This document shows, one piece after another, positions 45,679-57,752 of a stretch of DNA of 64,000 nucleotides (positions are counted from its first letter, which is position 1; each line of letters starts with the position of its first letter). The stretch spans positions 52,992,456-53,056,455 of the forward strand of contig CM022302.1 in the NCBI GenBank assembly GCA_011799875.1, written 5' to 3'. Source of the DNA: Thinopyrum elongatum. Lineage: Eukaryota; Streptophyta; Magnoliopsida; Poales; Poaceae. A program made the position numbers and the translations under genes. The notes under the pieces are model-generated. The model worked only from the letters and a program-made list of their open reading frames with translations, searched no databases and was not told the DNA's origin.

Positions 45679-47782
45679 TGTAGGGTAACGCAGCAGAAAA
45701 CAAAAAAAATCCGACCTACGCACCAGCCCAGGACCACTATGGAGACTGCATACAAGGTTTGATCATTTTCGTTACCGACTCGTAGCGCAGCGGAAGTAGA
45801 GTCGATGACGATCGGCGATGCAGATCCCCGCAGCTAGGATTTACAACCTCCCAACTGCGAGGATGTACTCCCTCATCTGCCCCTCGGACAGCCCTCCGGG
45901 AGGCGGTCGAACAGTCCCCCGGACGGTGTCGCGGACAGCCCTTCGGGAGGACTCACAGAACTCGGACCGTCACTTGGACAGCCCTTCGGGAGGCACTCTC
46001 GAACAGCCCCTCGGGCACTAAGATCGAAACTACGACCTCTCTACAGAGTTGCACACATACGGTGTCATCTATCTGGCAGGGCTTCGCCGTCCAGAACTAG
46101 TTCCCACCGGAACCCAGATAGCCTTTCGGCTCTACGAAACTCTTTTCGTGGGAGGGAGAGAGAAGCCAGATTATTGCATGGCACTTGTATGTGAGAAGGG
46201 ATGAGTGTGGAGGGCTGCCCCTCCACCTCTATTTATAGGAAATCCCAAGGGGTAGGGTGGTTTTACAATAAAACCCAAAAGCACATGAATGAAGTCCTTC
46301 CACCAAGGGTATAAGGGTGAAACCAAGGAACAAGAGGGGCTCCATGGTGGAGCCCCAAGTGTGGCCGGCCACACCCCTTGGGGGGCCCCCAAGAGGGCCT
46401 CCCAATCCATCCATGTCATCCCTAGATCTTTTGGGATAAAGCCCAAACAAGTGGCTTTCCAAAAAGTAACCCAAAAAGCCCAAACATTTTTCAGCGTCCA
46501 TTCGAACTGAAAATATTTATGTGGGCTTAGAACATTTCCAGTACCCACCATAATAATTTTCAACGTGTTCTGGAACAATTCCAGTTTAGTGATTTCATCT
46601 CCGAAAAGCATCTGAAGCGGTTCCGGCAGCTCCGGAACATTTCCGGTTTTCATCTCGGAAAATTCCCAGAAGTTTCCAGAATGATTCTGGCACCCTCCAA
46701 GAATTATCAGGCATGTGCCGAAACCAATTTGACTTAATGGAATACCACGAAACAACTTTTCAGTTTCACCGGAACTCATCCGGTGAACTCTCTGTCCGAA
46801 ACTTTTCCGCTGTCCGAAACTTTTTTGGTGATTTTCTCTCAGACTCCCTGTCTAGTATTCAGTAGATAGATGACCCTTAAGCGTGTGAGCCTATAGGTTC
46901 GGTGAAGTATAGACATGACACGGAACCCTTTCCGATCAATGATCAACATCGGAGCCGTGGACACCCATATTGACCCCTATACCCACACGAATGAATATTC
47001 GAGTGAACCTCCAGTTGCCATGTGCTATTCCTGTTGCTTCGCGATATGTTACAAATACCCAAGGTGAGACATGATGGCATCCCCGTGGGTCAACAACTTG
47101 TCCACTATGCCAGTTACCTCGTTACCGGTATTTGTTCTCTTTTCTCGTTACCGTGTTCCGGCATCCCCGTGATCAAATCAGAAAGTGTCTGGCCAGACGA
47201 TGATGGATACCGTAACACCGAGAGGGCCCAGAGATATCTCTCCATCGTCGGAGGAGCAAATGCCAATCTCGAGCTATCAAGTTACTTGACACACTTTTCC
47301 ATGAACCCGTAAGCCGCCGTAATAGCCACCCATTTACGGATGACGTTTAACAAACCCCAAAGTTCATGAATCAAGCATGAAGAAACTCGATACTCTCATG
47401 GTCTGAGGAATCATGCAAACGTTAACCATCTCTGTGTTATTAACCATTAACTTGTGACGAAAGTATCCCATAGCATAACATCAATTCGGGTCGATTCAAC
47501 ACAAATGTTCTTCTAACATTGTGCCCTCAAAGTTGCCGGCATAGTCATGCCCATGATCAGGAAAATAGAACCATCATGCAACACTTGAGCTAGTCTCAGA
47601 GGCCAGACTAGGAATACATTTTACCGTTTATTATTCCACACGTGCATATGAGTCTTCCTCCGAGCCTCGTGGTTATTGTAGACTCGAGAACCATAGCAGT
47701 TATAGCATGGAACATAAACCTAATTATGAACAGGGAGATAATCAATAACATTTATTATTGCCTCTAGGGCATATCTCCTACA
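45679..47782 (-). mobile_element. Solo LTR of the same Copia family, TSD AGACC
   Basis: Starts TGTAGGGTAACGCAGCAG (plus orientation), ends GCATATCTCCTACA, and is flanked by AGACC (45674-45678 and 47783-47787). About 2104 bp. Its 46190-46760 part is a different subfamily version of the matching region in the complete element (CTCTATTTATAGGAAATCCC instead of CTCCTTTTATAGGGG). A solo LTR with intact TSD is the product of recombination between the two LTRs of a former full element. Confidence 0.93.
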
Positions 47783-47787
47783 AGACC

Positions 47788-48170
47788 TCCACACGCCCTC
47801 TGACGATGCTAGAAGCACCGCTCCTTTTCTTTGAAGAGCAATTCATTTGAAGAATTTCCCGAGGCATGCATTCATACAAGAGACCACTTCCCATATAGAC
47901 AAGAGACCAGGATGCAATTGGACATGTTCAAAATGGGACTAGAGATGAAAGGAGGCTCGACCAATTATTTCATCGAAGAATCCGAGGAGTGGGGTTCCTA
48001 AGGATGTTTGCCGAAGCGACATAGGGACTAGGGGTTGGCGAGGATAGAACACCAGGATTTGCAAATGTGGGAGATGCGGGAGAGAGCAGAACAGCTACAG
48101 GCGTAGGTAAGTAGAGGAGGATCTCTTGGATGAGAAAAACGCCATGCAATGCTGAGTTGTTTCATCATAC
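47788..48170. other. Unassigned spacer
   Basis: No coding signal or repeat ends recognised. Confidence 0.35.
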
Positions 48171-49006
48171 CAAGCCTTATGCGAAGGACCTTAGCAATCC
48201 TCGCATCATGCATATGAAGAAATCAGGAAACCAAGAGAATCTGTAGAAGCAAGCAATATATCTATTGCGTGCTATTTTTTGGTTAGAGCTGTGTCAAATA
48301 TTTGTACAACGTAGGTTACGCTTAAACTTGGATTCGAACTATATGTCGACAGGTTATGGAGTCGTGTCCTAATAGGACACTTGAATCCTGGGCCTCGTTT
48401 ATAATGTGACGGTAGGCACATGATGGAACCTATGCTAACATAATAGCATAGACACGCAGGAGGAGCTGCCAGCATGTGCCGGCCCCTGGGTGGCTGCTGT
48501 GTGGTATTGTAGCGGTATCAACGATGAGAAACGCCTGTAGTCATGCCCCCGGGATGTAGCCATATCAGTAAACCTCGTTAACAAATCTCAAGCCTTATGC
48601 GAAGGACCTTAGCAATCCTCGAATCATGCATATGCAGCAATTAGGAAACAAGGAGAATCTGTAGAAGCCAGCAATGTATCGATTGCATGCTATTTTTTTG
48701 GCTAGAATTGTGTCAAATATTTGTACAAGGTAGGTTACACTTAAACTTGGATTCGAACTGTATGTCGACAGGGTATGGAGTCGTGTCCTAACAGGACACT
48801 TGTATCCTGGTCCTCCTATATAATGTGAGTGTAGACACACGATGTAACCTATGCTAACATAATATCACAGACACATAGGGGGAGCCACCAGCATGTGCCG
48901 ACACCTGGGTGGCTGGTGTGCGGTATTGTAGCGGTATCAACGGGGAGAAGCGCCTGTAGTCATTTCCCAGGGATGTAGCCATATCGGTAAACCTCATTAA
49001 CAAATC
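48171..49006. repeat. Tandem duplication, 418-bp unit, two copies
   Basis: CAAGCCTTATGCGAAGGACC begins copies at 48171 and 48589; each ends with AAACCTCRTTAACAAATCTC. The unit carries GGAGTCGTGTCCTAAYAGGA and a possible TATA (CTATATAATG in copy 2). This, together with the continuation TCGGTGTCGTGTCTCATG, resembles part of a retrotransposon LTR. Copies differ by many scattered changes, so the duplication is not recent. Confidence 0.85.
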
Positions 49007-49071
49007 TCGGTGTCGTGTCTCATGTGATTGATTGGTCGTTGATGGATTGAGTAAGTGCCTCAAATTATTTT

Positions 49072-49145
49072 ACCCCCTCTGATCCAAATTAATTGACACA
49101 TCCTCTATACAATGTCAATTAACACTTTTGACATAAATTTTGGTA
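49072..49145. mobile_element. Stowaway-like MITE fragment
   Basis: CCCCCTCTGATCCAAATTAA followed by TTGACACATCC resembles one half of a Stowaway terminus; the second half is degenerate (ACAATGTCAATTAACACTTT). No clean inverted terminus or TA duplication. Confidence 0.45.
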
Positions 49146-49249
49146 TGTGCTTGATAGAGAGGAGTAGTTGTCTAATGTTCTGAATTGATGATTCTCTACC
49201 CACGCGTCGTAGGCTAGACAGACGCGACATCGCACTCACTAGGTTACGG

Positions 49250-49825
49250 GGTGGCAATATTGCAATTTCTATAAATGGGCAAGTGGGCCCCTTCTTCAAA
49301 AAACAATCTTGGACTCCGTCAAGGTGACCCCATTTCCCATCTCATGTTCGGCATCGCCTCCTATGCATTGACGAAAATGTTTGATAGGGCCAGGGATGCA
49401 GGACACATCAAAGGGGTTGGGTCTCACTTAATTCCACATGGAATTTTGCAACTTCAATATGCTCAAAACACTATGCTACTATTTAAACCGGATCAGACTA
49501 ACATTGCTTGGGTGAAGCTTCTTCTACTCTGCTTCAAGATCATGTATGGCCTTAAGTGCGGGATTGTAGCCATGTGGATGGCTAATGCAGAAGGACATGC
49601 CATTCCCAACTAGCTTAGCTGTAAATTGGCAACCTTTCCTATTTCTTATTTCTAGCTCCCCATCAGCCACAAAAATCTGTGCATTACAGAGTTACAATTG
49701 CTCACCAGTAAGGTTGCCAATTGAGTGGAACCTTGCCTACCCCCTTGGGCACGCCCATATGGCTTGTGGCCTACTTCTTCATCTTCTGACCCCCTCCCAA
49801 AACTTCTAGGGTCTCTTATGTTCAG
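49250..49825 (+). pseudogene. LINE reverse-transcriptase fragment
   Basis: A plus-strand frame reads LGLRQGDPISHLMFGIASYA, then GVGSHLIPHGILQLQYAQNT and LLFKPDQTNIAWVKLLLLCF, clearly the palm region of a LINE RT. The catalytic YADD is YAQN here, and the frame is lost after IVAMWMANAEG near 49600. Both ends are truncated; on the right it abuts the reversed CACTA at about 49826. Confidence 0.8.
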
Positions 49826-49859
49826 AAAAACAATGGAAATAAGCTGTCAACTATTTTTA

Positions 49860-50421
49860 AATAAAGAATATAAATTACTTAACAAATTTGTTTGACAAAC
49901 TCACACGGAGGTAGAACCGGAAGCATATCCACATCTACCCAAATGTCGATATTATCTTCAATATCATCTTCAAGACGAATATCGAAGGTTATTTTCATAT
50001 CCTCCTGAAATCCATAGGCCTTGCATAGTGCTCTCCAATTTGAGCAACCAAAATGTGAGTGATTTACTGCATTGTAGAGCTTAACTCGAAAAGAGTAACC
50101 ATGTTGAGTCCTAAGGTGAGCTATCTTCATCTCCATATTCTCACTATGTTCGAAACCGAGCTTCTCCAAGACAAACCGTCTTGCATGGCAGGGGATTCAC
50201 TACTCGAATTGCAAAAAATGAAAATTATACGTTGAAACAAAGAAGCACAAGTCATACTTAATTACGAAAAAATACTTGTCGTCATTACGTGCCGTAAAAA
50301 CTTTGAAGGTCTTGTCTAGCTTGATGGTGAAGAACATATCATTTTCCAGGTGAAGCCTGTCGCACATACCCCAGTCGTCACTGTAGTAATCGCACTCAGG
50401 GTTCCTATCGTCGGCAGCCAT
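49860..50421 (-). pseudogene. B3-like gene fragment (exons 1-2) in the second CACTA
   Basis: Exon 1 starts at ATG 50421 (MAADDRNPECDYYSDDWGMC, then DRLHLENDMFFTIKLDKTFK) and ends with DKYFF before GTAATTAAG. Exon 2 ends the fragment, with HARRFVLEKLGFEHSENMEM, KIAHLRTQHGYSFRVKLYNA, HFGCSNWRALCKAYGFQEDM and IDIWVDVDMLPVLPPCEF. It matches the cargo gene at 11073-11559 exon for exon and retains an intact Trp codon and frame where that copy is broken. Without exons 3-4 it is a fragment of about 150 codons. The I-P-x-H-A-R-x-F start and conserved basic/hydrophobic pattern suggest a B3-type fold; this is inference. Confidence 0.6.
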
Positions 50422-50529
50422 TTCATGTGTTCATAATTCAAAGATTAAAAATCAATGTCAATTACCAAGAACTCAACACACAGATCACTATTCAGCACGA
50501 GTTGACTTTCGGTCCGTCGAGTCTTCCTT

Positions 50530-50910
50530 GAAAACTCTCATCTCACATGGTGTATATGGTGGGCACTTCCTCTCTGATATATTCGACCGTCGGTGATGGT
50601 CGTCACTCCCCCCTTCGTTCCTGAGTGCATTACACCAAAATGTCTAGCACACGGGAACGAAGGAGAAGCGACCCCCGCGACAGTAGTCGGGGTTCTTTCT
50701 CTCTCATATATGGACCGTATATGGTGGACACACCCTCACTCATATTTCGATTGTCGGTGATTGTCGCTGCTTCTCCTTTCCCTAGTGCATTACAAAGGTC
50801 TAGCACAAGGAGAAGAAGGAGAAGCGACCCCCACGACAACAGTCGGGATTCTTCCGGTCTCATATATCGATCGTATATGTTGGAAACTCTCCCATTGAAA
50901 GTCACACAAG
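50530..50910 (-). repeat. 147-bp tandem repeats of the second CACTA
   Basis: Minus-strand homologue of the tandem repeat at 10627-10950, with CGACCCCCACGACAACAGTC (plus orientation) and GGTGGGCACTTCCTCTCTGA-type units in at least two copies. Confidence 0.7.
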
Positions 50911-51419
50911 GAGGACCCATAGACTGAAAGTCGACCCGTTACATATATCGAGTAATGACATAAAAAAGGCCTATGTTTTTCCAGAATGTCGTTTAATTCC
51001 CGTTCCGGCAAATCACGGGCACTCGATATTTCCTACTTTATAGCAAAAGTCATACTGAAATCCATGAAAAATTTCGGCATGAACTTTGCTGAAATAGGAC
51101 ATATCGAGCGCCTGAAAATTGCCGGAACAGAAATGAATCAACATTCCGGCAAAACATAGGCTACTCGGAGGTGTTCCCTGCAAAATCATACACATGTCCA
51201 AAGAGACAACCAATACATGTCCAAATATCATCATACACATGTCCGAGGAGAAGAGAAGGAGGATGTCGACTTTTAGCTCACCCACTCAGCAGTAGAGGAA
51301 GTAGTGGAAGCTCCGATGACGATCAGTCCAGGGAGACACGACACTACAAAGCATGCATATTCCACCGACTGAAAATTTTAGATCACCAAACCTCATATAG
51401 CATTATTTAGTGACAAAGT

Positions 51420-51745
51420 GATAATGACATAAAAAATAATTAAATTTTCCAATACATCTCTATATTGAAAAAAATTACTAAAAATTTCTATACCTAATTT
51501 TTTTACTAAAAATTTCTATTACTAAATTTGATACCTAAAAAAAATTTGATACCTAAATTTTTTCTCATATAGCACCCCAATACATTTCTATACCTAAAAA
51601 TTTCTATTACTAAATATTTTTACTAAAATTTTCTATACCTAATTTTTTTACTAAAAATTTCTATTACTAAATTTGATACCTGAAAATTTCTCATATAGCA
51701 TTTCAATACATTTCTATACCTAAAAATTTCTATTAATACGTTACT
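51420..51745. repeat. AT-rich simple tandem repeats
   Basis: CTAAAAATTTCTATTACTAA and TTTCTATACCTAA-type words repeat irregularly. Likely expanded intron/5' spacer of the CACTA cargo unit. Confidence 0.7.
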
Positions 51746-51769
51746 AGAATAAACCTATATTCAAAAACA

Positions 51770-51965
51770 GAGGGAGGTGGAGGGAGGGACGAAGGGAGGG
51801 AGGAGGGAGGTGGAGGGAGGAGGACGGAGGAGGGAGGGAGTGAGGTGGAGGGAGGAGGAGGAAGGAGGAGGGAGGGATGGAGGTGGAGGTAGGAGGGAGG
51901 GAGGAGGCAGGAGGGATGGAGGTGGATGGAGGAGGGAGGAGCAACCTAGGTGGAGGAGGAGCGGG
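51770..51965. repeat. Purine-rich (GGAGG)n tract
   Basis: About 195 bp almost purely G and A (GGAGGGAGGTGGAGGGAGG words), the counterpart of the pyrimidine tract at 9680-9946. ORFs through it are low complexity and not real genes. Confidence 0.85.
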
Positions 51966-52074
51966 AGCGGCGGCGGCAGTGGCGGGCCGACAAGCATGGC
52001 AGAGGGCCAGTGCGGGGGAGAGAGTGGAGAGGAAGAGTGAGGGCGACCGCGCAAGAAGAGGATAAGATGGTTTA

Positions 52075-52527
52075 GCAGCAGCGCGGGGCACGGGCCGACA
52101 CTACTATTAAACCCATTAGCTGTAGCGCGTGTTCCACGCCAGCGCTGCTGCAAAGTGGGGACGGGCAGCTGGGACCAGACTGCCCACAGTAGCAGCGCGG
52201 GTAGTGCGCCGCCGCTGCTGCTAATGGGTTTGGCAGTAGCACGGGTTCCACACCAGCGATGCTGCTAAGTGGGGACGAGCAGCTGGGACTGGACTGGCCA
52301 CACTAGCAGCACGGGTCGTTCGCCGGTGCTACTGCTAATGGGTTTAGCAGTAGTGCGGGTCGGTAATATGCGCTGCTACTGTGGCCAACCCGTGTGGGCA
52401 CGACAGGGCCCACATAGGAGTAGCGCCGGTCTGGCAGGCCCGCGCTACTGCTACTGCCCACCTGCAGCGCCGGTTCCAGACCCGCACTACTGTTAATGAT
52501 CTAACTATAAGGTATTTTCTAGCAGTG
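52075..52527. repeat. Subterminal repeats of the second CACTA
   Basis: CAGCGCTGCTGCAAAGTGGG, CTGCTGCTAATGGGTTTGGC, GTGCTACTGCTAATGGGTTT and similar words recur in both orientations up to the terminus TTTTCTAGCAGTG. Confidence 0.75.
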
Positions 52528-53237
52528 TAAGCACGGCCTGGTACGTGTTGTATTACTTTGTCCGCTTTCGTATTCTCCCGTATTCCCGTCAGCGCTTTGG
52601 TCCGGCTGAGTGCTATGGATGGGACGCAACAAGGTCATCGGTCCTATGGTTAGGGATGGATTTGGAAACCAGTCTATTCAAGTAAGGATGGCGTGGCGGC
52701 GGCGGCATCCTCGTGGTGGACCTGTGTCCTCGGGCTCCGTCGTTGCGACGGCGTTTGCTCCAGCGTTGGCATGGAGCTTGGGAGGCAGTCCAGGAGTGAA
52801 TGATGATTGTGGTCTGCATCGACGACATCTGGAAGACGGAACATGTGTTGGGTTCATGGTCTGTGGATGGCAGGTATGGTTTCCTCCTTCGGCGTCTTAG
52901 TCGTGGTGGGGTGCCAGATCTGGAGTTCGATGGCGTATCCGAGGTGTTGCCACGGTCTGATTCGTTCAACGACAAGGGCTTCACTTTTGGTGAGCCACCT
53001 TGAAGGTCCGCAAAGCTGCATATCAGCGATGGAGCCGCGTCGAGCTCGAGGGAGGAGTTGATCCGTCATTCTTTTCTTCGGTGGCTGCTATGGTGGTGCG
53101 GGAGACAGGCGACGGACGTTGGTGTCAAGCTCAGAGATGTTTTGTAATCTTTTTAGTTTTGTCATGTCGGTCCTTACGTGACTTGTACTCTGTTCTTTAT
53201 GATATGAATGAGACACGTATTACCATGCAAAAAAAAA
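52528..53237 (+). mobile_element. Poly-A-tailed retroposon-like tail
   Basis: Ends TGAATGAGACACGTATTACC, then ATGC and an A9 run at 53229-53237, preceded by a T-rich stretch (TTTTGTAATCTTTTTAGTTT). This looks like a LINE-type 3'UTR and tail. The 5' part (52610-53100) is GC-richer without a recognisable protein. The left border is approximate, next to the CACTA terminus. Confidence 0.5.
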
Positions 53238-53989
53238 CCATGTCCGACCGTTTGAAGAGTTCCACCGGAGAGTATCATCATGCGCTTTTAAATTCATCGA
53301 TCAACCAAAGGAGAAGACATCAGAGATCAACACACCGTCCTACTGGCCATTGTTAATTCATCTTCCTCACTCGGACATGTACGCAAGCCCCCTCAAATGC
53401 ATTTAGATACGTACACAAAGCTTAATAAGGAGGATACAATTCGCCGTTGCTGGTCATTATCGTCTGTCCTAAGCAATCTTGTCATTGTAGTGCACCCACA
53501 TCTTGTGGATATGCTGTTGCTTGTCAACAATTTACCCTACAATTCAAGCCAGTTTTTTAGGCATGGAAAGGCATCTTTGCACTCAACGATAATAATGGTA
53601 TAATTGCATACTTGTATCCCAAGATGAAAGTGCAAAACTCACTGTGCCTCCGCAAACGATTTCCTGCAAAAAAAATTGCCATGTTAACACTCAATCTGCT
53701 CTTTGCCAAACAAATACCGGACCGTGTCTTCCATGACTACAGGTTGTAGAAGTATTTTTTTTCTCCGCTGTCACGCTTTTTTCTTTTTTGAGAAACAAAT
53801 CACACGAAGTAAGGTTTGCATTTTTTTTAGGGGCACAAAGTAAGGTTTGCGTGGATAGATGGGCTTTGGATAGGAGACTCAGCAAAGCCATAGGCTGTTT
53901 TTTCTTAAAAGAAATTGACAGTGGGCCGGGCTTGTCCAGGCCAGGATTATAGGTAGGCCGCACTGCACGCCTGCAGTTTTCTCCCCTCT
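53238..53989. other. Unassigned spacer
   Basis: No supported gene. 53755-53850 has two AAGTAAGGTTTGC words about 30 bp apart and T-rich runs. Confidence 0.35.
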
Positions 53990-56225
53990 GTCGTCGTCCC
54001 TCCGCAGTCTCTCTCCACTGCAGTGAGAGGAAGCAGCATCGGCGCCGCCGCCGACCTCAATTGGCTCCGTCGCCGGCAGCCACCCTCGAATCGAGGTCAG
54101 TCCACCCCTTCTCCTTCATCTCATTCTCCATCTCCTACTGATTTCTTCTCCTTTCTCTTCTTTCCTAGCTCGTTGGCGGCGGTGTCCGATCGGAAGAAGC
54201 GGGGAACAACCTGCCGCGAAAGCCATGCGAGGAGGTGGCCATCTCCCTCTGCACCGGGTCACCGGCCATGTAATGGCCGCCCTCCTCGCTCCATTCCACC
54301 CGCCCCCGCGCTGGTTGCCGACCTCCCAAGGTCACCACGCTGAATGGAAAACGCTTCGTTAGGGCATGAGGGCCCTGGCGATTTGGGGGCGATGCCCCAG
54401 CCGCCGCCGCCGCCAGGCTTCAACCTAGCCGCCGTTGGTGATATATCCGCGTGTGTGCTTCGGCCGCATGACGGAACCGTTGCGGCCTCGTCCGCCTCTC
54501 CACCGCTGGGCTCCCAGGGCCGTAGCGGTCCCGCTGTTGTTCGATCTGGCAAGGCCAGCGCCTTATCTGGTTGTTCGCTGCTGATCGAGGATGTTGCATC
54601 ACCAGGCGGGGGAGGGCACCCCAAATCAGATGGTGATAGTCATGGAGAAGGAGCAGATTTGGGTGGGGAACGCTGCACTCCCCGTCCAGCAAGTGTTCAG
54701 TTTGACCCCGGCGGCTCCTCCAGGAATTCTAGTTCTATATGGCCGCCACCGTCACACAGGCCGACGGCTGCATCATTGATCCTGAACGTTGGTGGGGGTG
54801 AAAAAGGGGCATCCGGTGAGGAAGCTACCCACCCCAAGCCAGCAGACAGGGGAGCTGTAAGCCATACGGCCATGAGTCCGGTGACGCAAGTGGCACAATT
54901 GCCTCGAACAGAGCTATCGGGATACCAGACTAGCAACTTGAATCTTCTGAGTTGGAACTGCCGAGGAGGAGGAAACGCTCGGACTGCTCGTGATCTTGTG
55001 AGCTTGGTGCAGAGTTATTCCCCTAGTATCGTGTTCCTTTGTGAAACCAGGCAGTCGAAGGAAAGAATGAAAAGATATAGATCTCGCATAGGGTTAAGTG
55101 GCTTTGAAGCAGTAGATAGTGTTGGTCTTAGTGGAGGTCTTCCTCTCTCTTGGCATGAGTCGTTGAATCTCGATGTAAAATCTATGAATGAAAGGCATAT
55201 CGATGCTTATGTGAGTGGTGTGCGGGTGAGCCCCCTTGGAGGCTTACGTGCGTCTACGGCGAGCCCCGAATGGAGGACCGACACCGCATGTGGTCGCTTC
55301 TCCGGGACCTATGCAACCAAGTTGACATGCCATGGGCGGTGATTGGAGATTTCAACGAGGCCATGTGGGGTTTCGAACATTTTTCGGAGACTCCCCGATC
55401 GGCAGGTCAGATGATTGATTTTCGTGATGTTTTGGAATTATGTGGCCTCGGTGATCTTGGTTTTTCAGGTCTTCCATATACTTATGATAACCAGCGGTCT
55501 AGCCGAGCGAACGTCAAAGTACGGCTTGATCGTGCGGTGGCAAATAATCTCGTCGGACCATGCTCCGATCCTCTTCAGGTGCTTGTCCGAGCCACAAAGG
55601 GAGAGTAGCGGCAGGAGATGTCGCCACTATGAAGTGGCGTGGGAGCGCCACCCGGCGCTGCCCGAGGTAATCATGCAAGCCTGGACTTCAGCCGGTACCA
55701 TGGGCAACCTCGATAACGTGGTTGCGATCCTGGGTGATCTCATGCAAGCGCTTCATGGGTGGAGTAAAAAGAAATTCGGTAATGTGGTGAAGGAAATAAA
55801 TAAATCTCATACTCGTCTTGAGGAACTATTGGCTATGAATGCCGATCAGAGGACCATTAGAGAAGTTACTGACCGCATGAATGAGCTTCTTTACAGGGAA
55901 GAGATGATATGGATGCAACGCTCTAGGATTGACTGGCTGCGAGAGGGCGATCGAAACACAAAATTCTTCCACCGTAAAGCGGTTTGGTGTACGTGTAAAA
56001 ACAGAATTAGATCACTTGTGGATGATAGTGGTGTGATGCAGCAGGACAGCGCCACTATGGCGGGCATGGTGATGGATTATTTCAAAAGTCTGTTTACTGC
56101 TGATCCGACGCTTAGTGCTGACCATGTTATTGATCTTATCAAAGCTCGAGTTACTGACAACATGAATGACAGTCTGTGTGCAGATTTTTCTAATAAGGAG
56201 ATTGCTGATGCACTCATCCAGACAG
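53990..56225 (+). mobile_element. Second LINE, truncated by an LTR insertion
   Basis: GC-rich leader (from about 53990, CTCTGTCGTCGTCCCTCCGC) followed by LINE coding sequence on the plus strand. It is cut at 56225 by the start of a Copia LTR, with GACAG as the likely left target-site copy. The remaining RT half and 3' end should lie beyond the right edge. Confidence 0.8.
54344..56225 (+). pseudogene. LINE endonuclease and start of RT, frameshifted
   Basis: From 54344 a Pro/Gly/Ser-rich N-terminus (MENASLGHEGPGDLGAMPQP) leads into the APE-type endonuclease (LNLLSWNCRGGGNARTARDL; IVFLCETRQSKERMKRYR). Near 55235-55265 the frame shifts to TCVYGEPRMEDRHRMW, WAVIGDFNEAMWG and GLPYTYDNQR. A small deletion near 55545-55560 then fuses AVANN to IISSDHAPILFRC in another frame. 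The pre-RT part follows (RSRIDWLREGDRNTKFFHRK; SLVDDSGVMQQDS; FSNKEIADALIQTV), where the Copia LTR cuts it just before the usual KAPGPDG motif. At least two frame disruptions plus the insertion make it inactive. Confidence 0.85.
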
Positions 56226-57752
56226 TGAAGGAAATATGCCCTAGAGGCAATAATAAAGTTGTTATTTCATATTTCTTTATTCATGATAAAGGTTTATTAT
56301 TCATACTAGAATTGTATTGATCGAAAACTTAAATACATGTGTGAATACATAAACAAATACCATGTCCCTAGTAAGCCTATACTAGACTAGCTCGTTGATC
56401 AAAGATGGTTAAGGTTTCCTAACCATAGACATGTGCTGTCATTTGATAACGGTATCACATCATTAGGAGAATGATGTGATGGACAAGACCCATCCATTAG
56501 CTTAGCCTAATGATCGTTCAGTTTATTGCTATTGCTTTCTTCATGTCAAATACATATTCCTTCGACTATGAGACTATGCAACTCCCGGATACCGGAGGAA
56601 TACCTTGTGTGCTATCAAACGTCACAACGTAACTGGATGATCCGAAAGATGCTCTACAGGTATCTCCGAAGGTGTTTGTTGAGTTGGCATAGATCGAGAT
56701 TAGGATTTGTCACTCCAAGTATCGGAGAGGTATCTCTGGGCCCTCTCGGTAATACACATCATAAAGCTTGCAAGCAAATGACTAAGGAGTTAGTCACGAG
56801 GTGATGTATTACAGAACGAGTAAAGAGCCTTGTCGGTAACGAGATTGAACTAGGTATAGAGATACCGACGATCGAATCTAGGGCAAGTAACATACGGATC
56901 GACAAAGGGAATTACGTATGTTGTCATAACGGTTTGACCGATAAAGATCTTTGTAGAATATGTAGGAGCCAATATGGGCATCCAGGTTCCGCTATTGGTA
57001 ATTGACCGGAGAGGTGTCACAGTCATGTCTACATAGTTCTCAAACCCGTAGGGTCCGCACGCTTAACGTTCATTGATGATATCGTACTATAAGAGTTATG
57101 TATGCTGGTGACCGAATGTTATTCGGAGTCCCAGATGAGATCACGGACATGACGAGGAGCTCCGGAATGGTCCGGAGGTAAAGATTGATATATAGGATGA
57201 TATGGTTCGTGTCGGGGCCGGATTTCGGGGACACAAAAATCCCAGAAATTAAACCCTCGTGTCATCACCAGCCCAGGATTACCGTTACTGGTGGACACAT
57301 CCTTGTTACAGATTATCAAGCAATTACAAGAATTGGATACAAGACCATAACGGTCTAATGATACAACGATGATAATCTGGTGATGGGTGACGGAAGCGAC
57401 TTGTGGTTCTCCAACGTCGATTGGGCTCCATTCCCACAGGAACGGCTGACCTGAATAATTCGTATCCCGCGTGGCTGCTATCCTAGGCTCCGCACGGACC
57501 TCGCTGTGGTACTCCTTGTAGAACTCCTGACCTGGCCAAGTAAATAGCCAGGGACAAGCCTGTGAGTACGTTTGAATGTACTCGCAAACATTATGAACAC
57601 AAGATATACCGAATGCATATGCTCATGCTAAATTAAATGTTATGCTCATGCTGACTGAAATTTAAATCATGATAGGTTAAATATAATACGATGCAAAGAA
57701 TAAATATAACAGGTTAGTGACAAGCAATACAAAAAAAAAATTATTAGAAAAA

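Larger units (their letters stand above)
49826..52527 (-). mobile_element. Truncated second CACTA of the B3-carrying type
   Basis: On the minus strand the element starts CACTGCTAGAAAATACCTTA at 52527. It has subterminal GCAGTAGCGCGGG/GCGCTGCTGC modules (52075-52510), a purine-rich tract, AT-rich repeats, 147-bp tandem repeats and a B3-like gene start, all in the same order as in 9019-12953. The left side ends abruptly at about 49826, at the beginning of exon 3 (homology stops after TTGACAGCTTATTTCCATT). Exons 3-4, the hairpin and the second terminus are therefore missing. Its terminus (CACTGCTAGAAAA) differs from that of the complete element (CACTACTAGGGAAA). Confidence 0.8.

Noticed and set aside
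51744..52153. ORFs of 115 and 130 codons through the purine/pyrimidine tract
   Set aside because: Simple-sequence products (Pro/Ser/Leu repeats) of the GGAGG tract.
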